A stretch of DNA of 64,000 nucleotides. Origin: Actinoplanes subtropicus (GTDB taxonomy: Bacteria > Actinomycetota > Actinomycetes > Mycobacteriales > Micromonosporaceae). Numbering within the stretch: the stretch's first letter is position 1; each line of letters opens with the position of its first letter. Under the pieces are notes generated by a model. That model did no database searches and was not told the DNA's origin. It worked only from the letters and a program-made list of their open reading frames with translations. The stretch is from the NCBI RefSeq assembly GCF_000721705.1, contig NZ_JOJL01000027.1, positions 1 through 64,000 on the forward strand, given 5' to 3'. Made by a program: the position numbers and the translations under genes. Positions 8,921-17,029 of this stretch are shown here, piece after piece.

Positions 8921-8964
8921 AAGTTAGGCGCCTGCTTCACGGCCGTCAAGAATGTGCCTAACAT
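8921..8964. promoter_or_regulatory. Symmetrical divergent promoter/operator between SDR operon and PaaX-type gene
   Basis: AAGTTAGGC at 8921-8929 and GCCTAACAT at 8956-8964 form an inverted repeat, 8 of 9 bases matching. Each arm contains the -10 of one gene: TAACTT (minus, 8926-8921) for the SDR and TAACAT (8959-8964) for the regulator. Each -10 ends 6-7 nt from its start codon. The minus-strand -35 is TTGACG (8949-8944) with a 17-bp spacer. A dimer on both arms would repress both promoters. Confidence 0.65.
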
Positions 8965-8970
8965 TGGGCC

Positions 8971-9768
8971 ATGCAGCCGCAGGACCTGATGCTCATGCTG
9001 TTCGGCAGCTACGCGCTCGACCGGGGCGTCTGCCTCGGCGCCGGCGGGATCATCGAGGCGCTCGGCCGGGCCGGCGTCTCCACCCACGCCACCCGCTCGA
9101 CGCTGAGCCGGATGGTCGGGCGGGACCTGCTGCACCGGCAGCCGGCCGGCCGGAAGATGTATTTCGGCCTCACCGACCGGTCGGCGGCGATCCTGCGCGA
9201 CGGGCGCGTCCGGATCTGGCAGAACGGCGCGGTCAACGACCGGTGGGACGGCACCTGGACGCTGCTGAGCTTCTCGCTGCCCGAGTCGATGCAGCGGGAG
9301 CGGCACGACCTGCGCTCCCGGCTGGCCTGGTCCGGCTTCGGCCCGGTGCAGGGCGGCCTCTGGATCGCGCCCGGCCGGGTCGACGCGGCCGGGATCGTCG
9401 CGTCGCTCGGGCTGGCGGCACACGCCCGGGTCTTCTTCGCGGCCGCGGACTCCGGCACCGACATCGCCGGGCTGATCGAGGACGCCTACGACCTGTCCGA
9501 ACAGGCCGAGCGGTACGCGGCGTTCCTGTCCCGGTGGGCGGATCCGGCGACCGGCGGCGACCCGCTCGGCACCCGGCTGCGGCTGAGCGCGGAGTGGCTC
9601 GACGCGATCCGGCGCGACCCGCGGCTGCCCGTGGAGCACCTGCCCGCGGACTGGCCGGCGGCCCCGGCGCAGAAGGTCTTCCGGGCGCTCTCGGAGGCGT
9701 ACCGGGAACCGGCGCTGAGGATCGCCGATGGCTTGCTGGACGCGCTTCCGATATCTTCGTCCCGCTGA
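8971..9768 (+). CDS. PaaX-family transcriptional regulator
   Basis: A 265-residue protein. The N-terminal winged helix is at about 10-75 (GAGGIIEALGRAGVSTHATRSTLSRMVGRDLL). The PaaX central and C-terminal domains follow, including WDGTWTLLSFSLPE and the GPVQGGLWIAPG pattern. E. coli PaaX represses phenylacetate catabolism and is released by an aryl-CoA. By analogy this protein probably senses the CoA ester made by the ligase at 5180-6673. The gene is divergent from that operon, and its ATG lies 6 nt from a -10 with no Shine-Dalgarno sequence, so it is probably leaderless. Confidence 0.9.
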   Translation: MQPQDLMLMLFGSYALDRGVCLGAGGIIEALGRAGVSTHATRSTLSRMVGRDLLHRQPAGRKMYFGLTDRSAAILRDGRVRIWQNGAVNDRWDGTWTLLSFSLPESMQRERHDLRSRLAWSGFGPVQGGLWIAPGRVDAAGIVASLGLAAHARVFFAAADSGTDIAGLIEDAYDLSEQAERYAAFLSRWADPATGGDPLGTRLRLSAEWLDAIRRDPRLPVEHLPADWPAAPAQKVFRALSEAYREPALRIADGLLDALPISSSR

Positions 9769-9797
9769 TCTGTCCGACCCCGGGGAAGGCGGTGCCG

Positions 9798-10301
9798 GTG
9801 CGCGATCAAGCCTTCCGCACCTTCTTCGAGCAGAACCACGTCTCGCTCTCCAGGCTCGCGTTCCTGCTCACCGGCGATTCGGGGGTCGCCGACGACCTGG
9901 CCGCCGACGCGCTGACCGAGGTGTGGAAGCACTGGGAGCGGGTGTCGGCGGCCGGCGATCCGGCCGCGTACGCCCGCGGGATCGTCGCCAATCTCACCCG
10001 CAACTGGATCCGCCGGCAGGGTCGCGCGCGGCGCGGCCTGGCGTTGCTCGGCCGCGGCGGCGAGCGCGCCGCCGCGCCCGACGTGCCGGCCGTGCTCGAC
10101 GTGCGCTCCGCGCTGCGGAAGCTGCCCTACCGGCGGCGCACCTGCGTGGTGCTGCGGTACGCGTTCGACCTGTCCGAGCGGGAGGTGGCCGGCATCCTGG
10201 GCATCTCGGTCGGCGCCGTGAAGAGCCAGACCTCGCGCGGCGCCAAGCAGCTCGCCGAGTTGCTGAAGGACCTCGAGTTCGACCCGGAGGTGGCGCTGTG
10301 A
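9798..10301 (+). CDS. SigE-family RNA polymerase sigma factor
   Basis: A 167-residue ECF-like sigma factor with region 2 (about 10-75, FFEQNHVSLSRLAFLLTGDSGVADDLAADALTEVWKHW) and region 4 (about 100-155, LPYRRRTCVVLRYAFDLSEREVAGILGISVGAVKSQTSRG). The GTG at 9798 has GGAAGG 8 nt upstream; a GTG at 9792 sits too close to it. The stop overlaps the next gene as GTGA. A membrane protein in that position is the usual arrangement for a partner or anti-sigma factor. Confidence 0.9.
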   Translation: MRDQAFRTFFEQNHVSLSRLAFLLTGDSGVADDLAADALTEVWKHWERVSAAGDPAAYARGIVANLTRNWIRRQGRARRGLALLGRGGERAAAPDVPAVLDVRSALRKLPYRRRTCVVLRYAFDLSEREVAGILGISVGAVKSQTSRGAKQLAELLKDLEFDPEVAL

Positions 10302-11077
10302 ACGACGACTTCCTCCGCGACCAGCTGCGCTCGGCGATGGACGAGCACACGCCGGACCGTACGGTCATGCTCAACCGGATCGCCGCCAACCGCGCCCGGG
10401 CGACGCGCCCGCGCGGCCGGCTCGTCCGCCTGGCCGGCTCGGCCCTGGCGGTGCTGATCGTGCTCGGGCTCGGCGGCGTCGCGAAGTGGGCAGTGGCCGG
10501 CCAGTCCCCCGGCACGCCCGCCGCGCCGGCCGCGGTCACCGCCGCCCCGGCGCCGTCGCCCTCGCCCTCGCTCGGCGGCGCGGTCACCGCGACCGCCGAC
10601 CCGCCGCGCCCGGTGACCAGCCACCCGCGTTCGGCGTCGCCCACCACGACCACGCCCGTCCCGCCCTCGGCGAGCCCGGTGCGCGGCCACCCCGGCGACA
10701 CCCAGCCGGAGAAGGGCAGCCTCTGGTCGGACGGCTCGGTGACGGCCGCCGGCCGGAGCACGATCACCCTGAAGGCGGCCGCCGACCTGACCGAGCTGGA
10801 CCTGACCGTACGGCTGACCACCACGCCCGGCCTGACCCCGGACGGCTTCGAGTCGTCGGCCGCCACCGTCACGGCCACCGTGACGAAGGAATCGGACGGG
10901 CTGCTCTACCACTTCGTGCTGCGCACGGGTGCGACGCTGACCGCCGGCACGTACACCTTCACCGCGAAGTACGGCGGCGGCGCCCGCAACGCCGACGGCG
11001 ACACCTACGAGGCGTACGCGTTCTCGGTCGAGCGCAAGCGCATCCACGTCTACGGCAACTTCTACCCCAACCAGTAA
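10298..11077 (+). CDS. Single-pass membrane protein, probable sigma-factor partner
   Basis: A 259-residue protein. The cytoplasmic part is about 45 residues (NDDFLRDQLRSAMDEHTPDRTVMLNRIAANRARA), followed by one transmembrane helix at about 47-68. A Pro/Ser/Thr/Ala-rich linker leads to a C-terminal extracytoplasmic beta-type domain of about 110 residues. It is coupled to the sigma gene by a 4-nt overlap. The short cytoplasmic segment lacks an obvious HxxxCxxC zinc motif, so a role as anti-sigma factor rests on position only. Confidence 0.75.
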   Translation: MNDDFLRDQLRSAMDEHTPDRTVMLNRIAANRARATRPRGRLVRLAGSALAVLIVLGLGGVAKWAVAGQSPGTPAAPAAVTAAPAPSPSPSLGGAVTATADPPRPVTSHPRSASPTTTTPVPPSASPVRGHPGDTQPEKGSLWSDGSVTAAGRSTITLKAAADLTELDLTVRLTTTPGLTPDGFESSAATVTATVTKESDGLLYHFVLRTGATLTAGTYTFTAKYGGGARNADGDTYEAYAFSVERKRIHVYGNFYPNQ

Positions 11078-11078
11078 C

Positions 11079-11828
11079 TCAGATCGCCGGCTCGACCCTG
11101 ATCACGACGGCGGTGGCGTTGTCGGCGCCGCCCGCCTCCAGGGTGTCCTCCAGCAGGAAATGCACCGCGGCGGCCGGGTCGGGGTTGGTGCCGAGGAGCT
11201 GGATCAGGCGCTCGTAGGAGAGCTGGTCGGAGACCCCGTCGGTGCAGAGCAGGTAGACGTCGCCCGGGTGCAGGGTCACGTTCAGCACGTCCGGTTCCGG
11301 GCTGTCCGGGTGGCCCATGTACCGGGTGAGCCGGTAGCGGGCCGCGCGCGCCTCGGCCGACTCCGCCGTGAACCAGCCGTGCAGGAGGCCGAGCCAGGCG
11401 ATCGTGTGGTCGGTGGTGAGCAGGTCGAGCCGGCCGTCGCGCAGCCGGTACGCCCGGGAATCGCCGATCTGCACGATCCAGGCGGCCGCGTGCGTGTCGG
11501 CCACGAACGCGGTCATCGTGCAGCCGGTCAGCTCGTCCAGGGTGCGGGCGGCGCGGCGTATCTCCTGCTGGCCCTGGTCGACGGCGACCCGCAGCGCGGC
11601 CGGCACGCCGCCCTTGGGCACGTCGCGGACGAAGACGTCGACCGCCGTCCGGCCGGCCGCGGCGCTGCCCGGGCCCTCGCCCATCCCGTCGGCCACCACC
11701 GCGAGGGCCCGGGCCGGGTCGAGGTGCACGACGTCGTAGTTGTCGCCGTACGTGTTGCCCACGACCGACCCGGCGGCGGCGGTCAGCCGCCGGCCGGCCT
11801 CGTTCCAGGCGACCTTCTGAATCTCCAC
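11079..11828 (-). CDS. PP2C-type serine/threonine phosphatase
   Basis: A 249-residue single-domain PPM phosphatase with metal-binding motifs ADGMGEG, IGDSRAYRL, CTDGVSDQL and GGADNATAVVI in the usual order. It is soluble, with no linked kinase gene in the window. The GTG at 11828 follows AAAGAGA; longer in-frame extensions upstream have no start with a ribosome site. It converges on the sigma-factor pair with a 1-bp gap between stops. Substrates are unknown. Confidence 0.88.
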   Translation of the reverse strand: MEIQKVAWNEAGRRLTAAAGSVVGNTYGDNYDVVHLDPARALAVVADGMGEGPGSAAAGRTAVDVFVRDVPKGGVPAALRVAVDQGQQEIRRAARTLDELTGCTMTAFVADTHAAAWIVQIGDSRAYRLRDGRLDLLTTDHTIAWLGLLHGWFTAESAEARAARYRLTRYMGHPDSPEPDVLNVTLHPGDVYLLCTDGVSDQLSYERLIQLLGTNPDPAAAVHFLLEDTLEAGGADNATAVVIRVEPAI

Positions 11829-12080
11829 GGTCTCTTTTCTAGACCATCGCGGGCCCGTTCGACGTCCCGCCGGTTTGTCCGGAAAGGGACCGAGGTCCCG
11901 CACCGCCCAGACGGAAATGCCCAGCTCAAGCCGTCTGCGACCGGGCCGGGCGGGGCGGTTGGAGCGACGTTTCGGCGGGCCGAATCCTTTAGTTCGGACT
12001 GTTGCGATGCCGATGGGTTCCGCCGACGGATCGGGTGACAGCTCATCACGAGTGACTGCAGGGCGAGCGGAGACTTCGAC
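11829..12080. other. Intergenic region upstream of the EAL gene
   Basis: This 252-bp divergent gap holds a small perfect hairpin (GGGACC-GA-GGTCCC, 11886-11899). No convincing start or RNA gene is seen. No clear riboswitch fold or sigma-28 promoter was recognised. Confidence 0.4.
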
Positions 12081-13409
12081 ATGACGGTGTTGTTCAAGCG
12101 CACATCGCCGGGCGTTGCCGACTCCGGCGGCGCACCCGCCCGCCCGGCGAACGCCTCGTCCGGCGACGACGCGGAGATCCGCCAGATCGTCGACCGGCGG
12201 CTGGTCAGCGCCGAGTTCCAGCCCCTGGTCAACCTTGCCGGCCGCGAGCCGTGGGCGTTCGAGGCGCTGGCCCGCGGGCCGGCGAGCTCCCCGCTGGGCG
12301 CGCCGGGCGCGATGTTCGGCGCCGCGGCCAAGGCCGGCGTGGCCGGCGAGCTCGACCGCATCGCGCACGCCGCGGCGTACGGGGTGGTGCTCGAGAACTC
12401 GCCCGACTACCGGCTGCCGCTGTCGGTCAACGCCGGCCCGCGGGGAGTCCTGACGCCGAACCCGGCGGACCTCGCCGAGGTGCAGGAACGTGCCCGGCAC
12501 CTGTTCCCGGTGATCGTCGAGTTCGCCGAGCGGGACGTCGCCGCGGACCCGCTGACCGCCCTCGTGGCGATCGACCGGGCCCACGAGGAAGGGTTGCACG
12601 TCGCCGTCGACAACGTCGGCCAGGCGCCGGCCTCGCCCGTCCTGCTGCCGCTGCTGCAACCGGACCTGGTCAAGCTGGACCGGTCGCTGGTCGCCGACGC
12701 CGCCGCCGCGTACCGGCTGATCGACGGCCTGGGCGGCTACCTCGGTCAGGGCGGGGTGCCGGTGGTCGCGCAGGGCATCGAGCGGGAGGAACAGCTCGAC
12801 CTGGCCCAGGCGATGGGCGCCCGGTACGGGCAGGGCTACCTGTTCGGCCGGCCGCTGATCCTGCCCAAGGGCTCCGGCGAGCCCGACTGGAACCCGGCGC
12901 CGGTGGTCCACGACGCCGACACGACGCCGGTGGACATGCTGGGCGTCGGGCCGGACTCCGTGCTGGCCGATCTCACCGTCGTGCGGCAGGTCGCCGCCCT
13001 GATCACCCGGCGGGCCGAGCTGCACCCCGACCCGGCCGCCATCCTGCTGGTCAGCCCGGACGGCGGCCTGTCCGCCGACTCGTGGCTGCTGCCCCGGTCG
13101 CTGGTCAAGCGGTCGGCGCTGACGCTGATGCTGACCGCCGAGGAGGTCCGCAAGCCGATCCCGGACGTCGCCACCCACGCCCTGGCCGCGAAGGACCCGC
13201 TCGCCGCGCACTTCACGCTGGCGATCCTGACCACCGACGGGGCGAGCCTGCTCGCCGCGCGGCCGGCCACCGACCGCGCGGACGGGCCGTACCACTACCG
13301 GCTCAGCAACGACCGCGACCTCGTCCTGCGGGCCTGCCGGTCGCTGCTGCGGCGGCACACCGTCGCGCAGACGGCCGCGCTCGCCGCCCAGCCGCCGGCC
13401 GCCGCCTGA
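12081..13409 (+). CDS. Degenerate EAL-domain protein with an unknown C-terminal domain
   Basis: A 442-residue protein. Residues 32-265 form an EAL domain: EALAR (61-65), IVEFAERD (145-152), VDNVG (176-180), a conserved Lys in DLVKLDRS, and QGYLFGRP (251-258). Two catalytic positions are altered. The second Asp of the DDFG motif is Asn178, and the Glu of VAEGVE is Gln231. It is therefore more likely a c-di-GMP receptor than an active phosphodiesterase. The last 150 residues form an alpha/beta domain, possibly DICT-like. No GGDEF or membrane segment is present. GGAG precedes the ATG. Confidence 0.85.
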   Translation: MTVLFKRTSPGVADSGGAPARPANASSGDDAEIRQIVDRRLVSAEFQPLVNLAGREPWAFEALARGPASSPLGAPGAMFGAAAKAGVAGELDRIAHAAAYGVVLENSPDYRLPLSVNAGPRGVLTPNPADLAEVQERARHLFPVIVEFAERDVAADPLTALVAIDRAHEEGLHVAVDNVGQAPASPVLLPLLQPDLVKLDRSLVADAAAAYRLIDGLGGYLGQGGVPVVAQGIEREEQLDLAQAMGARYGQGYLFGRPLILPKGSGEPDWNPAPVVHDADTTPVDMLGVGPDSVLADLTVVRQVAALITRRAELHPDPAAILLVSPDGGLSADSWLLPRSLVKRSALTLMLTAEEVRKPIPDVATHALAAKDPLAAHFTLAILTTDGASLLAARPATDRADGPYHYRLSNDRDLVLRACRSLLRRHTVAQTAALAAQPPAAA

Positions 13410-13419
13410 CCGGTCAGGC
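13404..13419. terminator. 16-bp palindrome spanning both convergent stop codons
   Basis: GCCTGACCGGTCAGGC is a perfect palindrome. Its two TGA triplets, one per strand, are the stops of the EAL gene and of the membrane-protein gene. As RNA it folds to a 6-bp stem with a CCGG loop and could terminate transcription from either side. Confidence 0.5.
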
Positions 13420-14001
13420 TCTCGCCGTCAGCCTCGTGCGGGCGGCGGCGACCAGGTCGTCCGCCCGGTCGGCGTGGAAGCGGATCTCCCGGACCGGCTC
13501 GCCGCCGGTCCTCCGGTCGGGCAGTGTGATCGGCTCGGCCAGGACGAGGTCGACCGTGGTGCCGCCGGCCACCGCGTAGGAGAGCACGCCGTCCTCGAAC
13601 CGGGTCTGGCCGCCCGGCGGCAGCGACCGGCCGCGCGACCTGATCTCCCGGATGTTGTCCCAGCCGACGGTGAGGTCGAGCGCGATCGACTTGCGGATGC
13701 GGACGCCCGGCTCGCCCACCACGTGCGGCAGGACGCGGATCGTCGCCATCAGGCCGATCATCCAGAGCAGCCCGTAGACGCCGGCGACCAGCGCGATGAT
13801 CCGCGCGGTCCGCCAGGGCAGCAGCAGGTCCAGGATCGGGATCTCGATCGCCGACACCACGATGAACGCGGTCAGCAGCATCGTCCCCGAGCCGGAGTAC
13901 GAGAACGGGACGCTGCCCGGCGGCAGGGGTTCCGGCCGGCGGAAGACCCAGCGGTACAGCGCCAGCCACAGCCGCATCTCGTAGCGCAGCAAGGATCTCA
14001 T
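13414..14001 (-). CDS. Small membrane protein with a cytoplasmic domain
   Basis: A 195-residue protein with two predicted transmembrane helices, about 38-60 (GTMLLTAFIVVSAIEIPILDLLL) and 66-88. A soluble C-terminal half of PH-like beta character follows. Its ATG overlaps the stop of the MarR-type regulator (ATGA), so it is the second gene of that operon. The family is not recognised; export or stress response is possible because many MarR genes are paired with membrane proteins. Confidence 0.7.
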   Translation of the reverse strand: MRSLLRYEMRLWLALYRWVFRRPEPLPPGSVPFSYSGSGTMLLTAFIVVSAIEIPILDLLLPWRTARIIALVAGVYGLLWMIGLMATIRVLPHVVGEPGVRIRKSIALDLTVGWDNIREIRSRGRSLPPGGQTRFEDGVLSYAVAGGTTVDLVLAEPITLPDRRTGGEPVREIRFHADRADDLVAAARTRLTARA

Positions 14002-14456
14002 CAGTACGGGCTCCTCAATCCCAGGCCGTGCAGGGTGGCGAGCACGTCGTCGAGCCCGGCGACCAGCCCGTCGAGGCGCTCGGCGGGCATCCGCCCGAAC
14101 AGTTGCCGGCCGAACTCGCGCTGGTCGGCCTCGAGCTTCTCGACCGCCGCGGTCCCCTTCGGCGTGAGCGTCACCAGGAACGCCCGGCGGTCCTCCGGGT
14201 GCGCCTCGCGGGTGACGAAGCCGGTGTCGACCAGCCCGTCGACCAGCCCGGTCACCGTCCGCGGCGCGATCCGCATCGCCTCGGCGAGCGCCTTCTGCGG
14301 CGCCGGCCCGATCCGCCGCAGCATCCAGAGCATGGTCGTACGCGACGGCGTCAGCCCCATCTCCCGCAGCCCCCGCTCCATGTCGTCATTGAGCAGCACA
14401 GTCAGCAGAAGCAGCCGGTCCAGCGCCGCCGCGTAAACAGAGTCGTGAGCGTCCAT
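14001..14456 (-). CDS. MarR-family transcriptional regulator
   Basis: A 151-residue winged-helix protein of normal MarR length. The DNA-binding helix and wing lie at about 55-100 (LAEAMRIAPRTVTGLVDGLVDTGFVTREAHPEDRRAFLVTLT), the last part being the classic MarR wing. A start at 14468 would add four residues (MLIV); MDAHDS at 14456 is the usual beginning. It is divergent from the MazG-like gene. The effector is unknown, and it probably autoregulates together with the coupled membrane-protein gene. Confidence 0.9.
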   Translation of the reverse strand: MDAHDSVYAAALDRLLLLTVLLNDDMERGLREMGLTPSRTTMLWMLRRIGPAPQKALAEAMRIAPRTVTGLVDGLVDTGFVTREAHPEDRRAFLVTLTPKGTAAVEKLEADQREFGRQLFGRMPAERLDGLVAGLDDVLATLHGLGLRSPY

Positions 14457-14511
14457 CACTATGAGCATAGCTCACCAAACGGCCCGGCGGAATCCGCGAT
14501 AATGGCCCGCC

Positions 14512-14841
14512 ATGGACCTCGACGAGTACCAGCGCGGCGCCCTGCGCACGGCCGCCCCTCGCGACAAGAAGAACGAACTGCTCCACCTGGTCCTCGGCCT
14601 GACCGGCGAATCCGGCGAGGTAGCCGAGAAGTTCAAGAAGTGGATCCGGGATCAAGACAGCGACGAGTCAAAACTCGACCGCGCCGACATCGCCAAAGAA
14701 CTGGGCGACGTCCTCTGGTATCTCGCAGTCCTCGCCGACTACTTGAACCTGTCCCTCGACGACATCGCCACCACCAACCTCACCAAGCTGTCCAGCCGCC
14801 AGCATCGGGGAGTACTGAACGGAAGCGGCGACAACCGCTGA
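14512..14841 (+). CDS. MazG-like nucleotide pyrophosphohydrolase
   Basis: A 109-residue all-alpha protein with the metal-binding pattern of MazG/dUTPase-like enzymes: GLTGESGEVAEKFKKW, then IAKELGDVLWYLAVLAD. The paired Glu/Glu and Glu/Asp residues coordinate Mg2+. It hydrolyses a nucleoside triphosphate to monophosphate and pyrophosphate, typically to clean the pool. The single-domain form is common in phages and actinomycetes; the preferred nucleotide is not evident. Confidence 0.87.
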   Translation: MDLDEYQRGALRTAAPRDKKNELLHLVLGLTGESGEVAEKFKKWIRDQDSDESKLDRADIAKELGDVLWYLAVLADYLNLSLDDIATTNLTKLSSRQHRGVLNGSGDNR

Positions 14842-14997
14842 TGTACCACGCGGGACAGCCCGGCAGCCGCGGTCGGAGGGTGACCAGCGACGGCGCCGGG
14901 CCGGCCCCCATGGGACTCGTCAATAATCCCGTATCATATGGTTTTAAGCTTTTGACTGGTTTTGACCTACTACACCGGTACACGAAACAGAACGACA

Positions 14998-15035
14998 CCA
15001 CCCCCCGCTCCTCGTGGGAAGAGAGCGGGGGGTGG
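14998..15035 (-). terminator. Strong hairpin terminator of the GH6 cellulase gene
   Basis: CCACCCCCCGCTC (14998-15010) pairs perfectly with GAGCGGGGGGTGG (15023-15035), leaving a 12-nt loop. It lies 17 bp past the cellulase stop on the transcribed side. The flanking 14842-14997 stretch is unusually AT-rich at 14920-14990 and holds no gene I can support. Confidence 0.8.
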
Positions 15036-15051
15036 CGGTTATGGGGGCGGG

Positions 15052-16827
15052 TCAAGAGAGCGGCGGGTACGCGTTCGCCATCAGCTGCTGGAACTGGGCG
15101 GAGAACCAGGCACCCGAGATCGGCGCGTTGGGAAGAGCGCCGGACATGCTGTTGCCGTTGCGGGCGTTACCGGTGTAGGTCGGGTCGCACATCTGGTCGA
15201 AGCCCTTGCCCTCGTTGTTGGGGATCAGAGAGCTCGAGCCGTCCGACTCGCCCGGGGGCTTGACCCAGACGTAGGCGTCGATACCGGCGGCCGGGGCCGC
15301 CTTCGGGCGCTCGCCGAGGCCGGCGCCGGACTGGTTGCACCAGTTGCCGGCGTGGATCCGGCGGTCGATGCGCGACTCGTTGACGAAGGTGTTCACGTCC
15401 GTCGAGGTGCTCGCCTTGGTCGGCCGGTTCGGGCCGCCCCAGCCATCGCGGGACGTGTCGATCAGCATGCCGATGCTGGCCGGGAAGCCGTCGCTGATCA
15501 GCTGGTTGCGGAACGCCTGGGCGAACGTGAGCTCGTCGACGTAGTCGTTCCAGTCGACCCACTTGGACTGCCGGACGCTGGTGCCGTTGACCGTGGTGTT
15601 GATATTGAAGTACGGCTCGGTCACCGGGGAGTAGTTCGCGGTGTCGGTGATGAACCCGGTGACGTTGTTGACGCTGCCGGAGGCGACCGCGGTCTGGTAC
15701 AACAGGTCGGCGGTGGGCTTGAAGTTCGAGCTCCAGCCGATCCAGCCGTGGTGCGCGGCGTCCAGGTAGTTGTACACGTTGCCGATCGCGCCGAGCTTCT
15801 GCAGGGCGTACGCGATGCCGTTGACGTAGCCGCCGTTGGCCTTCATCGTGTCGCACATCGCGGTCGCGCCGGCCTGGCCGCTGGTGTTGGTGACCAGGTT
15901 GGGCAGCGAGTCGAGCTCGACGACGTTGATGATGCGCAGCGAGGCGTACTTGGCGTTGCCCTCGATCGCGGCGATCGGGTCGATGTACTCCGACTTGTAG
16001 CGCGGCAGGTCGTTCGGCCCGAGCTCACCGTTGGAGGAGAGCGCGGCACAGTCGCGGCCGGGCAGGTCGTAGATGACCAGCTGGATGTAGCCGGCGCCCT
16101 GGGCGAGCGCGGCGTCCAGGTGGGCGGCCAGCCCCATCGAGCCGTTGGAGCTGGAGCCGGTGGTGCCGGCGATCGCGGCGATCCGGTCCAGCCAGACCGC
16201 GGTCGGGTTGTTGGAGACGCGGCTGCCGCCGGGCTCCGCGTCGGCCTTGGCCTTCCACTCCGGGTTCACGTAGCCCTTGGCGCCCGCGTACGGGTTGTCG
16301 ACCTTGTTGCCCGGCGGGTTGCTGGTCGGCGGGGTGGTCGGGGGCGTGGTCGGCGGGGTGGTCGGGGGCGTGGTCGGCGGGGTGGTCGGGCTGGTCGTCG
16401 GCGGGGTCGTCGGCGCCGTGCCGGTGCAGGCCGTGCCGTTGAGCTTGAACGTCGCCGGGGCGGTGTTGGTGCCCGAGTAGTTGGCGTTGAAGCCGAAGTT
16501 CGCGGTGCCGTTGGTGCCGATCGAGGTCGACCAGGAGGGGTTGGTCGCGGTCACGTTCGCGCCGGACTGCGTGATGGTCGCGCTCCAGCCCTGGGTGACG
16601 GTCTGGTTGCCGGGGAACGTCCAGGTGACGTTCCAGCCGCCCGAGATCGGGTCGCCCAGGTTGGTGACGGTGACGTTCGCGGTGAAACCGGTGTTCCACT
16701 GGTTCACCGAGTAGTCGACCCGGCAGCCGGCGGCGGCACTCGCGCTGGTCGCGGCGAAAATGCCGAGACCGGCGACGAGCGTCGTCGCGGCTCCCGCGAT
16801 CAGTCCGCGGATGAGGACAGGTCTCAT
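15052..16827 (-). CDS. Secreted GH6 cellulase with N-terminal CBM2
   Basis: A 591-residue exported cellulase. Residues 1-33 are a signal peptide (RR-free, ending ATSASAAA). About 34-132 is a CBM2 cellulose-binding module bounded by Cys residues with surface Trp. About 136-175 is a linker of Thr-Pro repeats, and 180-591 is the GH6 domain. GH6 landmarks include YDLPGRDCAALSSNGE, the catalytic Asp in VELDSLPN, IDTSRDGWGG and AYVWVKPPGESDG. GH6 enzymes invert the beta-1,4 bond and include cellobiohydrolases and endoglucanases. The ATG at 16827 follows GAGGAG, and a CebR box lies 107 bp upstream. Confidence 0.95.
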   Translation of the reverse strand: MRPVLIRGLIAGAATTLVAGLGIFAATSASAAAGCRVDYSVNQWNTGFTANVTVTNLGDPISGGWNVTWTFPGNQTVTQGWSATITQSGANVTATNPSWSTSIGTNGTANFGFNANYSGTNTAPATFKLNGTACTGTAPTTPPTTSPTTPPTTPPTTPPTTPPTTPPTSNPPGNKVDNPYAGAKGYVNPEWKAKADAEPGGSRVSNNPTAVWLDRIAAIAGTTGSSSNGSMGLAAHLDAALAQGAGYIQLVIYDLPGRDCAALSSNGELGPNDLPRYKSEYIDPIAAIEGNAKYASLRIINVVELDSLPNLVTNTSGQAGATAMCDTMKANGGYVNGIAYALQKLGAIGNVYNYLDAAHHGWIGWSSNFKPTADLLYQTAVASGSVNNVTGFITDTANYSPVTEPYFNINTTVNGTSVRQSKWVDWNDYVDELTFAQAFRNQLISDGFPASIGMLIDTSRDGWGGPNRPTKASTSTDVNTFVNESRIDRRIHAGNWCNQSGAGLGERPKAAPAAGIDAYVWVKPPGESDGSSSLIPNNEGKGFDQMCDPTYTGNARNGNSMSGALPNAPISGAWFSAQFQQLMANAYPPLS

Positions 16828-16933
16828 GTGGTGGCTCCTCGAGACATGCTGCGTGGGGCGCACCCTCGCGCCCGGGGGATGGGCCGGGGGCATATCGAGG
16901 GGCATCGCTCCCGGCTGTCCGCACAGCATGGCA

Positions 16934-16947
16934 TGGGAGCGCTCCCA
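16934..16947. promoter_or_regulatory. CebR/CelR operator upstream of the cellulase gene
   Basis: TGGGAGCGCTCCCA is a perfect 14-bp palindrome. It is identical to the operator recognised by the cellobiose-responsive LacI repressor CebR/CelR of Streptomyces and Thermobifida. On the minus strand it fills the spacer of a possible promoter (TTGCGG, 17 bp, CATGCT). Repression would be relieved by cellobiose. The repressor gene is not in the window. Confidence 0.9.
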
Positions 16948-17029
16948 CCGCAATCACCCAGATACTCCGGAGAAACATTTGTTTAACCGCGAGGGGATCG
17001 ATCTTGATCGAGTGACGTATAAGGGACGC

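Noticed and set aside
11880-12080. Sigma-28 (FliA) type promoter or c-di-GMP riboswitch upstream of the EAL gene
   Set aside because: GCCGAA is present, but no CTCA lies at the required distance, and no GEMM-like core could be found.
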